From NCBI GenBank assembly GCA_022771715.1, contig JALELF010000054.1, positions 1 through 39,949 on the forward strand: a stretch of DNA of 39,949 nucleotides. The letters are read 5' to 3'. The position numbers and the translations under genes are program-made. The notes below the pieces were generated by a model. It saw nothing but the letters and a program-made list of their open reading frames with translations. It searched no databases and was not told the origin of the DNA. Below are positions 20,429-30,784 of the stretch, one piece after another. This DNA comes from Bacillota bacterium. Its GTDB lineage: Bacteria > Bacillota_I > Bacilli_A > RF39 > UBA660. How positions within the stretch are numbered: position 1 is the stretch's first letter; each line of letters starts with the position of its first letter.

Positions 20429-20849
20429 TAACTTCACCACTTTCTTTAGTTACAAATTTGCATTTGATAGGAAGTTTATGCATAGCAAGTCTTAAAGCTT
20501 CTCTTGCAGTAGCTTCATCTACACCAGCTATTTCAAACATAATTTTTCCTTTCTTAACAACTGCAACCCATACTTCTGGTTGACCTTTACCTTTACCCAT
20601 ACGAGTTTCTAGAGGTATTTTAGTTAGTGAAAGATGAGGGAATATATTAATCCATACCTTTCCACCACGTTTCATAAAACGTGTCATAGCAACTCTGGCT
20701 GCTTCGATTTGTTGTTGTGTTACCCAAGCACCTTCCATTGCCATTAAACCATAATCACCAAATGTAAGTTTTGTATTTCCTTTTGCATTACCTTCATATG
20801 GTAATCTATGAGGTCTACGATATTTAGTTCTTTTTGGAATTACTGCCAT
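20418..20849 (-). CDS. rplP: 50S ribosomal protein L16
   Basis: [40 protein letters not shown]. Confidence 0.97.
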   Translation of the reverse strand: MAVIPKRTKYRRPHRLPYEGNAKGNTKLTFGDYGLMAMEGAWVTQQQIEAARVAMTRFMKRGGKVWINIFPHLSLTKIPLETRMGKGKGQPEVWVAVVKKGKIMFEIAGVDEATAREALRLAMHKLPIKCKFVTKESGEVNEK

Positions 20850-21501
20850 CGTTTTTACCTCCTTTTTTCTTATCAGGAAGTATTTCTCCTTTATAAATCC
20901 ATACTTTTACACCAATCTTACCATAAGTAGTATTAGCTTCTTTATGAGCATAATCAACGTCAGCTCTTAATGTATGTAGAGGAATATTTCCTTCTGTATA
21001 ACCTTCAGTTCTAGCCATTTCAGCTCCACCTAAACGTCCTGAAACAGAAGTTTTAATACCTTTAGCTCCAGCTTTCATAGTGTTTCTAATAGCTTTCTTT
21101 TGAGCAATTCTGAATGATACACGATTTTCTATTTGATGTGCGATTGATTCAGCAACTAAACTAGCATCGATTTCTGGATTTTTGATTTCCATAATTGAAA
21201 TTTGAATTTCTTCTCCAACTAATTTAGATAATTCTTTTTTAATCTTTTCAATCTCATCGCCGCCATGACCAATTACAACTCCTGGTTTAGCAGTGTTGAT
21301 AATTATATTTGTCTTTTTAGAGTTTCTCTCAATAAGAATACTTGAAACTGCGGCGTCTTTTAATTTATTGTTTAAATATTTACGGATTTTAACATCATTG
21401 TTTAAATATTTAGCGAAATCTTTATTAGATGCATACCAATTAGATTCCCAAGTCTTGTTAATACCCATTCTAAGTCCGACTGGACTAACTTTTTGACCCA
21501 C
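20824..21501 (-). CDS. rpsC: 30S ribosomal protein S3
   Basis: [26 protein letters not shown] start at 21501 after AAAGGAGG SD. Confidence 0.96.
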   Translation of the reverse strand: MGQKVSPVGLRMGINKTWESNWYASNKDFAKYLNNDVKIRKYLNNKLKDAAVSSILIERNSKKTNIIINTAKPGVVIGHGGDEIEKIKKELSKLVGEEIQISIMEIKNPEIDASLVAESIAHQIENRVSFRIAQKKAIRNTMKAGAKGIKTSVSGRLGGAEMARTEGYTEGNIPLHTLRADVDYAHKEANTTYGKIGVKVWIYKGEILPDKKKGGKNDGSNSKKN

Positions 21502-21514
21502 GAGTTTTCCTCCT

Positions 21515-21853
21515 TTACTTATTTGTGTCACTAACTACTATAGTTATATGACTTGTTCTTTTTTTGATTGGATCCACATGTCCACGTGAACCAAATCTCA
21601 TTCTTTTCATTGTTTTTCCTTCACCAACATAAGCTTCTTTAACAACTAAAGTTTCTTTATTTAAACCTAAATTGTTTTCAGCATTGGCAGTAGCTGAGAT
21701 TAACACTTTTCTTGTTAATCTAGCAGCTTCTTTATTTATATTACTTAGGATGCGATCAGCTTCTACTACACTTTTGCCACGGATTAAATCCACAACTAAA
21801 CGACACTTTCTTGGAGCAATTCTCACACCCTTTGCGATTGCTTTTGCTTCCAT
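21515..21853 (-). CDS. rplV: 50S ribosomal protein L22
   Basis: [45 protein letters not shown]. Confidence 0.96.
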   Translation of the reverse strand: MEAKAIAKGVRIAPRKCRLVVDLIRGKSVVEADRILSNINKEAARLTRKVLISATANAENNLGLNKETLVVKEAYVGEGKTMKRMRFGSRGHVDPIKKRTSHITIVVSDTNK

Positions 21854-21872
21854 TTTGTTCTCCTTCTAGGTC

Positions 21873-22145
21873 CTATTTTTTATCTTTATTTTCGCCATGT
21901 CCACCAAATTTACGTGTTGGTACGAATTCACCCAATTTATGTCCAACCATATCTTCTGTTACATAAACAGGAATAAATTCTTTACCATTATGAACAGCAA
22001 ATGTGTGTCCAATAAATTCAGGATAAATTGTTGAACGGCGAGACCAAGTTTTAATTACTTCTTTTTTGCCTGATTCAGTTACTGCTTCTACTTTTTTCAT
22101 TAAGTAAGCATCAACGAATGGTTGTTTCTTAAGACTTCTAGCCAT
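21873..22145 (-). CDS. rpsS: 30S ribosomal protein S19
   Basis: [44 protein letters not shown]. Confidence 0.97.
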   Translation of the reverse strand: MARSLKKQPFVDAYLMKKVEAVTESGKKEVIKTWSRRSTIYPEFIGHTFAVHNGKEFIPVYVTEDMVGHKLGEFVPTRKFGGHGENKDKK

Positions 22146-22161
22146 TTAAATCATCCTTTCC

Positions 22162-22992
22162 TTATTTTTTACGACGACGAACAATTAACTTATCTGAAGC
22201 TTTCTTGTTTTTACGTGTCTTATATCCAAGGGCTGGTTTACCCCAAGGAGTAACTGGACCTTTACGACCAATAGGTGCTCTACCTTCACCACCACCATGT
22301 GGGTGATCATTAGGGTTCATAACAGAACCTCTTACTGTAGGTTTAATACCCATATGTCTTGTACGACCAGCTTTACCAATATTTACTAGTTCATGGTCAG
22401 CGTTTCCAACTTCACCAACTGTAGCTCTACATGTAGATAAAACTTTTCTAACTTCTCCACTTGTTAAACGTAATAATGTATATTTACCTTCTGTACCAAG
22501 AATTTGAACACTAGAACCAGCTGTTCTAGCCATTTGGCCACCTTTTCCAGCAGTAAGTTCAACATTATGTACCATTGTACCTTCAGGAATGTTTCCTAGT
22601 GGAAGTGAGTTACCAATTTTGATATCTGCGTTTTCTCCACTTTCAACTTTATCTCCAACTTTTAATCCTTTTGGTGCGATTATATATCTTTTTTCACCAT
22701 CTGCATAATTAATTAAAGCAATATTTGCTGTTCTATTTGGATCGTATTCAATAGTTGCTACAGTACCAATAATACCATCTTTATTTCTTTTGAAATCAAT
22801 AATACGATATTTTCTCTTAGCTCCACCACCACGATGTCTTACTGTAATTTTACCTTGATTGTTACGACCACTTTTTTTATTTAAAGTAGTTACTAATGAT
22901 TTTTCAGGTTTATCTGTAGTAATTTCTGTATTTACTAAAGTAGTCATTCCACGACGACCATTAGTCACTGGTTTATAACTTTTTATAGCCAC
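22162..22992 (-). CDS. rplB: 50S ribosomal protein L2
   Basis: [64 protein letters not shown]. Confidence 0.98.
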   Translation of the reverse strand: MAIKSYKPVTNGRRGMTTLVNTEITTDKPEKSLVTTLNKKSGRNNQGKITVRHRGGGAKRKYRIIDFKRNKDGIIGTVATIEYDPNRTANIALINYADGEKRYIIAPKGLKVGDKVESGENADIKIGNSLPLGNIPEGTMVHNVELTAGKGGQMARTAGSSVQILGTEGKYTLLRLTSGEVRKVLSTCRATVGEVGNADHELVNIGKAGRTRHMGIKPTVRGSVMNPNDHPHGGGEGRAPIGRKGPVTPWGKPALGYKTRKNKKASDKLIVRRRKK

Positions 22993-23004
22993 TTTTAAAC
23001 CTCC

Positions 23005-23283
23005 TTAGTTAAGTTCAATTGAACTTCCTTCTTTTAATTTAACAATTGCCTTTTTTACTTTGTTTGTTTTTCCAACGTATTTTCCTACTCTTTTCTTTCT
23101 AGGTTTTACGTTAATTGTATTTACACTTTCAACTTTTACATTGAATATTTTTTCAACAGCTTGCTTTATTTGTACTTTATTAGCTTTAGGATCAACGCTA
23201 AATGTTATAACATTTCCTTCTGCTAATGTAGAACTTTTTTCTGTAATAATTGGTGCTTTTATAATATCTCTATAATTACTCAT
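23005..23283 (-). CDS. rplW: 50S ribosomal protein L23
   Basis: [39 protein letters not shown]. Confidence 0.96.
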   Translation of the reverse strand: MSNYRDIIKAPIITEKSSTLAEGNVITFSVDPKANKVQIKQAVEKIFNVKVESVNTINVKPRKKRVGKYVGKTNKVKKAIVKLKEGSSIELN

Positions 23284-23906
23284 TAAACAAGCACCTCCTC
23301 AATTAATTTAACGGCTTTTTCTGTAATAATCATTTGTTCTGCAGCAATTACATCATAAGTGTTAACTTCATTTGCTTCAAGTAAAATAACATTATTTAAG
23401 TTACGAGTAGCTAAAACCATGTTTTCATCTAATTCATCAACAACGATTAATACATTTTTAGTAATTCCTAATTTGTCTAAAACTTCTTTTGCAGTTTTTG
23501 TTTTTCCATCTTTTAATGTAAAGTTATCTACAACAATTAATTTACTTTCAATTGCTTTATAAGATAAAGCAGATTTTAAAGCCAATCTTCTTTCTTTACG
23601 ATTCATTTTCTTATCAAAGTTTCTTGGATGTGGTCCAAATACAATTCCACCTTTAATCCAATGTGGTGCTCTTGTACTTCCTTGTCTAGCACGACCAGTT
23701 CCTTTTTGTCTCCAAGGCTTTCTTCCACCACCACTAACTTCACTACGTGTTTTAGTATCTGATGTACCTTGTCTACTATTATTTCTAGCTAGTACTAATG
23801 CATCATATATAACAGCATCATTTGGTTCAATACTCCAAACTGTTTCGCTTAATTTTGCATCGCTAACTTTTTCGCCTTTGATATTTAGTACGTTAATTTT
23901 TTCCAT
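23283..23906 (-). CDS. rplD: 50S ribosomal protein L4
   Basis: [42 protein letters not shown]. Confidence 0.97.
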   Translation of the reverse strand: MEKINVLNIKGEKVSDAKLSETVWSIEPNDAVIYDALVLARNNSRQGTSDTKTRSEVSGGGRKPWRQKGTGRARQGSTRAPHWIKGGIVFGPHPRNFDKKMNRKERRLALKSALSYKAIESKLIVVDNFTLKDGKTKTAKEVLDKLGITKNVLIVVDELDENMVLATRNLNNVILLEANEVNTYDVIAAEQMIITEKAVKLIEEVLV

Positions 23907-23908
23907 AC

Positions 23909-24643
23909 TTATACCTCCTGCTCGTTATTTTCTTCAGTTTCTTTAGTTTCTTCTAAAGTTTCTGTAATTTCTATTTCAGGTTTATAACTGTTTAATTCTT
24001 CTGTTTCTCTAACTGTTTCTGGATTTTTAACAGCACTTCTAATTAATACTAAACCTTCTTTTGGTCCTGGAACATTTCCTTTTACTAAAATTACATTATT
24101 TTCTAAATCAACTGATACTATCTCTAAGTTTTGAATAGTTACAGTTAAAGTTCCCATATGTCCTGGTAATTTTTTACCCTTGAATACACGCATTGGACGC
24201 ATTGTACCCATTGAACCTGGTTTCCTATGGTAATGTGAACCGTGTCCCATTGGTCCTCTATTTTGGTTATGTCTTTTAATAACGCCTTGGAACCCTTTAC
24301 CTTTAGTAGTTCCTGTTACATCAACAACTTCTCCTTCAGTGAAAACTTTAACACTAATTTCTTCACCTAAAGTATAGTCACTAACATTTACACCTTTAAT
24401 TTCTCTAAAGAAGCGCTTAGGTGTTGTATTTGCTTTTTTGGTATGTCCAATATTTGCTTTTGTCGCTAATTTTTCTCTCTTTGTTTCAAAACCTAATTGA
24501 ATTGCATCATAACCATCATTTTCAGTTGTTTTAATTTGTGTTACCACATTTGGTTCAACTTCTACAACAGTTACAGGAATTAATTTACCAGATTTTGTAA
24601 ATACTTGAGTCATTCCTTTTTTACGACCTAAGATTCCTTTCAT
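23909..24643 (-). CDS. rplC: 50S ribosomal protein L3 with acidic C-terminal extension
   Basis: [51 protein letters not shown]. Confidence 0.97.
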   Translation of the reverse strand: MKGILGRKKGMTQVFTKSGKLIPVTVVEVEPNVVTQIKTTENDGYDAIQLGFETKREKLATKANIGHTKKANTTPKRFFREIKGVNVSDYTLGEEISVKVFTEGEVVDVTGTTKGKGFQGVIKRHNQNRGPMGHGSHYHRKPGSMGTMRPMRVFKGKKLPGHMGTLTVTIQNLEIVSVDLENNVILVKGNVPGPKEGLVLIRSAVKNPETVRETEELNSYKPEIEITETLEETKETEENNEQEV

Positions 24644-24652
24644 GTTTCCCTC

Positions 24653-24961
24653 CTACATTTTTATTTGAATATCTACACCACTTGGGATTTCTAGATGAGT
24701 TAAAGCATCTATAGTTTCCTTACTTGGATTTTCGATATCAATTAGTCTTTTGTGTGTTCTCTTTTCAAATTGTTCACGTGAATCTTTATATTTGTGAACA
24801 GCTCTTAAAATAGTGATTTTTTCAACTTCAGTTGGTAGTGGTACTGGTCCAACTACAACTCCACCAGTTCTCTTAACTGTTTCAACAATTTTTGCACATG
24901 CATTATCTAATGTTCTGTGTTCAAACGCTTTCAATCTGATACGAACTTTTGTCTTTGACAT
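24653..24961 (-). CDS. rpsJ: 30S ribosomal protein S10
   Basis: [38 protein letters not shown]. Confidence 0.98.
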   Translation of the reverse strand: MSKTKVRIRLKAFEHRTLDNACAKIVETVKRTGGVVVGPVPLPTEVEKITILRAVHKYKDSREQFEKRTHKRLIDIENPSKETIDALTHLEIPSGVDIQIKM

Positions 24962-25088
24962 ATTGTATCCTCCCTTCGCCTATATCTAAGTATAGACTCG
25001 CTCCGTGTAAAAACCCGATATATGAAGTCATATCATAACAACTTAACCCCGTGTATCGGCAACCTCACACATCAATGCGTGCCACACA
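24962..25088 (-). promoter_or_regulatory. Candidate S10-operon leader RNA
   Basis: ~125-nt untranslated leader between a strong promoter and rpsJ; CCGATA/TATCGG stem and ACACGGAGCGAGTC ... AGGCGAAGGGAGG segments, which look like leaders I recall upstream of rpsJ in other Firmicutes. Confidence 0.45.
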
Positions 25089-25094
25089 TTCAAA

Positions 25095-25123
25095 ATTATA
25101 CCTTATTATTGCTTTAAATGCAA
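25095..25123 (-). promoter_or_regulatory. Promoter of S10 operon
   Basis: TTGCAT (25118-25123) - 17 nt - TATAAT (25095-25100). Confidence 0.65.
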
Positions 25124-25164
25124 CAGTTTTTTGCATTTTTTTAGAAAAATTTTATTTTAATATT

Positions 25165-25784
25165 TTAAAGGATTTTTTCATACGGAATAGTTACATGATA
25201 ATCTCCATAATAATATGGCGCTATTTGATATCTTTCAAAATAAATTACTAAACCATCTTTTGTAAATAAAAAATTTTTAAAATTATTTTCTATTGGCTTA
25301 GTACCTTCTTTTAATATTTCAAGTATTTCAACTCTTTTAAACAATTTGTTTCTCGATAATATATTATAAGTTTCTTTAGACAAAATATCTAATATTTTAT
25401 TAATGTCGATATTGTTATTATTTCATTATTTTCTGTATCGTAATTAATTGTAAAAAGTTCATGAATAGGATGAGCTCCTCCTATGAAACTTTCAGTAAAA
25501 ATTGCATACGATATATAATATTTATAGTTTTCCACAATATATTTTCCAGATAAATAATAGTCAGTTCTAGTTATATCATCTAATTGATTCTCAAAATCAT
25601 TTATTTTAGAGTCAATATATTTATTAATTTCAGTATTTAATTTTTTATAATCAGTTGAGGGATAAACTAAATCTATTTTATTTTCTCTTTTCTTTTTTTC
25701 TAAACTGTCTTGTTTAATACTTTTATGATTCAAAAATATAAAAGCAAATATTACAAGCAATAAAAAAAATACATATTTTTTCAT
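25165..25784 (-). pseudogene. Frameshifted DUF3298/RsiV-C-terminal-like membrane-anchored protein
   Basis: ORF 25389-25784 (signal anchor, FIGGAHPIHELFTINYD) and ORF 25165-25383 (FTKDGLVIYFERYQIAPYYYGDYHVTIPYEKI) match consecutive parts of DUF3298-type proteins but lie in different frames. Confidence 0.65.
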
Positions 25785-25828
25785 GATTAATCACCACTTA
25801 ATTATATGTATTTAGGTTTATATTACTA

Positions 25829-25854
25829 TAATAAAACTACGCATATAGCGTAGT
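25829..25854 (-). terminator. Terminator downstream of tRNA-Trp
   Basis: ACTACGC-TATAT-GCGTAGT followed by TTTATT on minus strand. Confidence 0.55.
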
Positions 25855-25886
25855 ATTTTAAATCTCTAACGAGAGTACAATCTAAA

Positions 25887-25960
25887 TGGCAGGAGCGGAG
25901 AGAATCGAACTCCCAACAGTGGTTTTGGAGACCATTATTATACCATTTAACTACGCTCCT
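25887..25960 (-). tRNA. tRNA-Trp (anticodon CCA)
   Basis: AGGAGCGTAGTTAAATGGTATAATAATGGTCTCCAAAACCACTGTTGGGAGTTCGATTCTCTCCGCTCCTGCCA folds as cloverleaf; CTCCAAA anticodon loop; encoded CCA. Confidence 0.95.
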
Positions 25961-26019
25961 ATGCACGGACTAATTAAGTATAACATAATTAAGTCCATTT
26001 TTCAACCTTTTAATTAAAA

Positions 26020-26235
26020 CTATTTTGTGAAAGGTATAAAAGCCATAAAACGAGCTTTTTTTACTTCATTAGCTATGTCTCTTTGATGTTTTGCGCAAGT
26101 ACCTGTCATTCTTCTAGGTAATATTTTTTTATTATCATTATTTATGTATTTTTTAATTATATCATCTTTATAATCTACTGGTTTACCAGCGCACATTTGA
26201 CATACTTTTTTCTTTTTACGGTAAAATTCTGCCAT
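26020..26235 (-). CDS. rpsR: 30S ribosomal protein S18
   Basis: [40 protein letters not shown]. Confidence 0.96.
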   Translation of the reverse strand: MAEFYRKKKKVCQMCAGKPVDYKDDIIKKYINNDNKKILPRRMTGTCAKHQRDIANEVKKARFMAFIPFTK

Positions 26236-26243
26236 ATATCCTC

Positions 26244-26711
26244 CTATTCTAAGAAATTATCATCAATTGTAACTTCTTCACCAAAATCAGCAAAAGGATT
26301 AGTTGCAACATCTACATTATTGCTAGGTCCACCTTGATAATCGTAAGGACTTGGACTAGGTTCAAAATTGCTTTCTTGTCTTGCTTGACTTTGTGCTTTC
26401 GTATCTAAAAATTCTACACTATCAGCAACTACTTCGACAGTATATCTTTTATTACCATCTTTATCATCATAACTACCTGTTTGTATTCTTCCTTCAATAG
26501 AAACACGACTACCTTTATCTAAATAATTACAAATATTCTCAGCTTGTTTTCTCCAAACAATTATATTAATAAAGTCTGCTTCTCTTTGTCCTTGGTTATT
26601 AGTAAAATTACGACTTACCGCTACTGAAAATCTAGAATAAGGTAAATTAGAACCTGTATATCTAAGTTCAGGTTTACCTGTTAATCTTCCAATTAGTACA
26701 ACTCTATTCAT
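26244..26711 (-). CDS. ssb: Single-stranded DNA-binding protein
   Basis: [66 protein letters not shown]. Confidence 0.96.
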   Translation of the reverse strand: MNRVVLIGRLTGKPELRYTGSNLPYSRFSVAVSRNFTNNQGQREADFINIIVWRKQAENICNYLDKGSRVSIEGRIQTGSYDDKDGNKRYTVEVVADSVEFLDTKAQSQARQESNFEPSPSPYDYQGGPSNNVDVATNPFADFGEEVTIDDNFLE

Positions 26712-26723
26712 ATTAATTCTCCA

Positions 26724-27014
26724 TTATTTTTCTAATTTAGTTATTAAATGACGGATTATATCATTACTGATACGAGCTAAACGATCAAATTCTTTAACAG
26801 CTTTATCATCATTAGTTTCAACTTCAAATAAATGATAGTAACCACTCTTGAAATCTTTAATTTCATAAGCTAATTCTCTTTGACCCATTTCTTTGTTTTC
26901 TTTGATAGTAGCACCATTACTAGTTAAAATGTTTTCGAAGTTTGCTACAACTTTTTTTAAATCTTCTTCACTTAGTGTTGGCTTAACTATAAATAAAATT
27001 TCATAATTTTTCAT
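26724..27014 (-). CDS. rpsF: 30S ribosomal protein S6
   Basis: MKNYEILFIVKPTLSEED; MGQRELAYEIKDFKSGYYHLFE. Confidence 0.95.
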   Translation of the reverse strand: MKNYEILFIVKPTLSEEDLKKVVANFENILTSNGATIKENKEMGQRELAYEIKDFKSGYYHLFEVETNDDKAVKEFDRLARISNDIIRHLITKLEK

Positions 27015-27077
27015 TATAACACCTCCTTATGGTCTTTCGGCTTTTACTTAAAAGCAAGGAGTAAATTTCTTACTCGC
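27015..27077 (-). promoter_or_regulatory. Candidate S6:S18-binding leader RNA of rpsF operon
   Basis: GAGTAA..TTACTC stem, GCTTTT-AAGT-AAAAGC hairpin followed by CCGAAAGACC and SD; position as in described rpsF leaders. Confidence 0.45.
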
Positions 27078-27082
27078 TTAAG

Positions 27083-27111
27083 ATTATAGCAAAATAATTT
27101 AATTATGTAAA
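27083..27111 (-). promoter_or_regulatory. Promoter of rpsF-ssb-rpsR
   Basis: TTTACA (27106-27111) - 17 nt - TATAAT (27083-27088). Confidence 0.65.
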
Positions 27112-27127
27112 GTTTTTTATAACAAAA

Positions 27128-28234
27128 TTATACATTAAATCTGAATGTACAAATATCTCCATCTTGCATTAAATAGTTTTTACCTTCTAAACGCATCTTC
27201 CCAGCTTCTCTTACTAGCTTTTCATTTCCACAACTTTTTAAATCAGCATAACTCATTACTTCTGCTTTAATAAAGCCTCTTTCAAAGTCAGTATGAATAA
27301 TACCTGCACACTCTGGCGCCTTCATACCTTTTTTAAAAGTCCAAGCTCTTACTTCATCTTTACCAACTGTAAAAAATGTTTCCAAACCTAGTAAATTATA
27401 AGTTTCTTTAATTAATTTGTCTAAGCCACTTTCACTAACACCTAAATCATTTAAAAATTCAATTTTATCTTCATCATTTAATTCACTTAATTCAGATTCT
27501 ATTTTAGCACATACAGTAATAACTGTATTATTTTCAAGTTTAGCTAATTCTCTTAAATTATTTACATGAATATTATTAATACCATCATCTATTAAATCAT
27601 CTTCAGAAATATTGGCCATATAAATAATAGGTTTTAAAGTAAGCAAATTAAATGATTTAATTAACTTTAATTCTTCTTCACTTAATTCTACGCTTCTTGC
27701 TGGCTTATTTTGAATTAAAGCATTCTTTATTTTAGACAATATTTCAAATTCAATCTTTGTTTCTTTATCTTTTGATAATTCAGCCTTTTTACCAATACGA
27801 TTAAGCCTATTTTCTATTATTTCTAAATCAGCTAATATTAATTCAACATTAATAATTTCTACATCTCTTATAGGATCAACTGTTCCTTCTACGTGAATAA
27901 CATTACTGTCTTCAAAACATCTCACTACTTCTACTATTGCATCAACTTCTCTAATGTATGATAGAAATTTGTTACCTAACCCTTCACCATTAGATGCTCC
28001 TTTTACTAACCCAGCTATATCAGTAAATTCATAAGCAGTAGGTATTAATCTTTCAGGAACATATAAACTTTCTAAAAATTCCAATCTTTTATCGGGAACT
28101 ATTACTGTTCCTACATTAGGATCAATTGTCGCAAATGGATAATTAGCCGCTAATATATTATTTTTAGTTATAGCATTAAACAAAGTTGACTTTCCTACAT
28201 TAGGAAGTCCAACAATACCTGCAGTTAAAGCCAT
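27128..28234 (-). CDS. ychF: Redox-regulated ATPase/GTPase YchF
   Basis: [33 protein letters not shown]-terminal TGS-like [33 protein letters not shown]; start ATG 28234. Confidence 0.96.
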   Translation of the reverse strand: MALTAGIVGLPNVGKSTLFNAITKNNILAANYPFATIDPNVGTVIVPDKRLEFLESLYVPERLIPTAYEFTDIAGLVKGASNGEGLGNKFLSYIREVDAIVEVVRCFEDSNVIHVEGTVDPIRDVEIINVELILADLEIIENRLNRIGKKAELSKDKETKIEFEILSKIKNALIQNKPARSVELSEEELKLIKSFNLLTLKPIIYMANISEDDLIDDGINNIHVNNLRELAKLENNTVITVCAKIESELSELNDEDKIEFLNDLGVSESGLDKLIKETYNLLGLETFFTVGKDEVRAWTFKKGMKAPECAGIIHTDFERGFIKAEVMSYADLKSCGNEKLVREAGKMRLEGKNYLMQDGDICTFRFNV

Positions 28235-28279
28235 AAAATCACTTCTTTCTCGGTATTTATTATAACACATAATTTTTTA

Positions 28280-28312
28280 AAAACAAAAAGAATTAGTAAT
28301 TAAACTAATTCT
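28280..28312 (-). terminator. Terminator after AbgT-like gene
   Basis: AGAATTAGT..ACTAATTCT hairpin followed by TTTTGTTTTT. Confidence 0.75.
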
Positions 28313-29813
28313 ATAAAGATATATAAGTACCTATTCCTAGTGGAAGCCCTATTAAAAACCAACCAATTAATAACAATAAAAGAACTCCACCAATCATTAA
28401 AGCAATTGGATATACTAATTTCAATATATCTCTTAATTGTAAATCTTTATCACTTCTATATTTACCAATTAAGCCAACTAACAATATGTAATAAGGAAAT
28501 AAAGGTGTTATAGATTTTCCAACACCATCAGCAACTCCAAATAAAAATTGTGTATAATTAGGTGTTATATTAGAACGCATAAACAAAGGAATTATAATAG
28601 GTGAAATTAAAACCCATTTATCAACACTAGAAGATACTAATAAAGTCATAAAGACTATTAAAATAAATGAAATCAAGATTAATAAAATTCCAGATATTTG
28701 TAAACCACTCATAAAGTCAACTAATATAGTAACAAGAACATTACCTACATTAGTCCATTCAATCAATCCTATTAATTGTGAGGCAAAAAACATTAATACA
28801 AATATATATCCAGTATTTTCAAAGCTAACACAAAGACCATCACTATAATCTTTTAAGCTTGTAATATTTTTAGATACCTTTCCATAAACATAACTACAAA
28901 TCATTACAATAATCAAAATTATATAAGGTAAGCCATTACCAAAAGGGGAATTAGCTCCAAATAGTTTAGCCATATATCTAACTTCGTTATTATCAAGTAA
29001 TACTCCCAAATATGGAACATTAGGCATTATCATAAGAGCTAAAACAACTAAACAAAATAAGAATGTAATAAAAGTATATTGCATAGCTTCTTTACTAGTA
29101 TTTAAATCATCTTCTATAACTTCTGGATTGCTAAATTTAATCGCAATTCTATTTTCAACAAAATAAGTAGTAATCATAATAAGAATAATGGATAAAAATA
29201 CTTTAATATAAATATTAGAAAATATTGCGAAAACATAATTTTTATCAACATCAACACGAGCAGATAATTCACTCATTGTTCCCAAATAATAATCACTATA
29301 ATTAGTAAATAAACCAACGCCATAACCTAAAGTTAAAGCCATAAATACAGTAATAAGTCCAACAATTGGATTCTTACCTATTTTTTTATAAATACATGCG
29401 ACTAAAGGCATTAAAAACGCAAATGAATAGTCACCAATTAGAATAGAAAGCATACTTATTATCATTACAAACATTGTAAGATATTTAAATTTTAGGCGTT
29501 TAAGTTTGTTTGTAAAAGCATTAAGAAGTCCACTTTTAGAAGCAATACTTAAACCAATTAAAGAAAGTACAAAATAAATAAATGGTTTAAAATTAAGTAC
29601 ATTATTAATTGCATCATTAAAGAAATATTTAACACCTTCTTTAGAAAAAATATTATTGGTTGTTATTAAATATGTTTCTAATGAATTATTATTTGTTATA
29701 ATTGTTTGCTGTCCTTCTAAACCCAATATTGACAAAAAAGAAGTAACAATCATTATAAAAAGCATTGTTATAAAAATTATAGTAATACTCCCTAATCTAT
29801 CTTTCTTTCGCAT
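28311..29813 (-). CDS. AbgT-family transporter (p-aminobenzoyl-glutamate transporter-like)
   Basis: 500 aa polytopic; GDYSFAFLMPLVACIYKKIGKNPIVGLITVFMAL and SPIIIPLFMRSNITPNYTQFLFGVADGVGKSITPLFPYYILLVGL fit AbgT. Confidence 0.75.
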   Translation of the reverse strand: MRKKDRLGSITIIFITMLFIMIVTSFLSILGLEGQQTIITNNNSLETYLITTNNIFSKEGVKYFFNDAINNVLNFKPFIYFVLSLIGLSIASKSGLLNAFTNKLKRLKFKYLTMFVMIISMLSILIGDYSFAFLMPLVACIYKKIGKNPIVGLITVFMALTLGYGVGLFTNYSDYYLGTMSELSARVDVDKNYVFAIFSNIYIKVFLSIILIMITTYFVENRIAIKFSNPEVIEDDLNTSKEAMQYTFITFLFCLVVLALMIMPNVPYLGVLLDNNEVRYMAKLFGANSPFGNGLPYIILIIVMICSYVYGKVSKNITSLKDYSDGLCVSFENTGYIFVLMFFASQLIGLIEWTNVGNVLVTILVDFMSGLQISGILLILISFILIVFMTLLVSSSVDKWVLISPIIIPLFMRSNITPNYTQFLFGVADGVGKSITPLFPYYILLVGLIGKYRSDKDLQLRDILKLVYPIALMIGGVLLLLLIGWFLIGLPLGIGTYISL

Positions 29814-29822
29814 TCAATCCAC

Positions 29823-30002
29823 CTACTTTATTTTCTTTAGTTTTTTATTAAAATCAATTCTCGATAGCATAACACTATGACCACATTTTAAACACTTAAT
29901 TTTAATATCCATACCAAGTCTAGTTATTTCCCATTCGTTACCACCACAAGGATGAGTTTTTTTCATAATAGCAATATCTCCTACTTTATAATTATTTTGC
30001 AT
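29823..30002 (-). CDS. DUF951 small protein
   Basis: Not in ORF track; hand translation MQNNYKVGDIAIMKKTHPCGGNEWEITRLGMDIKIKCLKCGHSVMLSRIDFNKKLKKIK. Confidence 0.9.
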   Translation of the reverse strand: MQNNYKVGDIAIMKKTHPCGGNEWEITRLGMDIKIKCLKCGHSVMLSRIDFNKKLKKIK

Positions 30003-30783
30003 TATGAATCACCACCTGTGGATAAGGAATTTCTATATTATTTTTATCTAATACTTTTTTCAATTCTTTTTTTAATATTCTTTCTACATCATATTGTTCA
30101 GTTGGCTTAGTATGAGCAATAATTCTAAATGTTATAGATGAATCATTTAAACTTTGTACACCAAGGCATTCAACATCACCAATAACATTATCAATACTGC
30201 TTAATCTTAAACAAGCATTTTTAAATACTTTTTCAACTGAATCTAAATCACTTTCATATGAAACATCAATATCAACAACAGCCAAAGAGTTTGCCATAGT
30301 ATGATTTATTACTTCAGTAATCATTCTGTTTGATAAAATTTTAACTTCACCATTAGCGGCTTTAATTCTAGTCGATTTCATACTTAAATATATAACTTCA
30401 CCTTTAAACCCATTAATAGTTACAACGTCCCCTATACAATATTGATTTTCAAATATAATAGTCATACCAGCAATAAAGTCTTTAAGAAAATCTTGTAAAG
30501 CTAAACCTATTACTAATCCAACTACCCCTAAAGAAGTAATTAGTGATTTTGTATCAATACCATATATATCTAAAATCATTAACATAGCTATAAGTATAAT
30601 AAACACTTTAACTACATTATTTATTAAACCCTTAATAGTATTTTGCTTTTTAGAACCTATTCTTTTTATTTTATGACTAAATAACTTATTTATTATTTTT
30701 TTAGAAATAAGCCATAATAGTACTCCAACTAATATAATTATTATTGGCGCCACTACTTCTTTAACTAACAAATGTTTTAACAT
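29992..30783 (-). CDS. Small-conductance mechanosensitive channel (MscS family)
   Basis: SLGVVGLVIGLALQDFLKDFIAGMTIIFENQYCIGDVV. Confidence 0.92.
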   Translation of the reverse strand: MLKHLLVKEVVAPIIIILVGVLLWLISKKIINKLFSHKIKRIGSKKQNTIKGLINNVVKVFIILIAMLMILDIYGIDTKSLITSLGVVGLVIGLALQDFLKDFIAGMTIIFENQYCIGDVVTINGFKGEVIYLSMKSTRIKAANGEVKILSNRMITEVINHTMANSLAVVDIDVSYESDLDSVEKVFKNACLRLSSIDNVIGDVECLGVQSLNDSSITFRIIAHTKPTEQYDVERILKKELKKVLDKNNIEIPYPQVVIHNAK

Positions 30784-30784
30784 T

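Noticed and set aside
24770-24790. parS-like sequence TTGTTCACGTGAATCT near rpsJ
   Set aside because: Only the CACGTG core matches well; flanks differ from TGTTTCACGTGAAACA at several positions, and it lies inside conserved rpsJ coding sequence.
25380-25410. Programmed ribosomal frameshift joining the two DUF3298-like ORFs
   Set aside because: The AATAAAATATT junction is not a canonical X XXY YYZ slippery heptamer and no obvious downstream stimulator was seen; mutation or sequencing error is simpler.
25887-25960. Possible Mollicutes genetic code (TGA = Trp)
   Set aside because: Only tRNA-Trp(CCA) is seen, adk terminates naturally at TGA (ATGA overlap with map), and the CDSs need no internal TGA readthrough.
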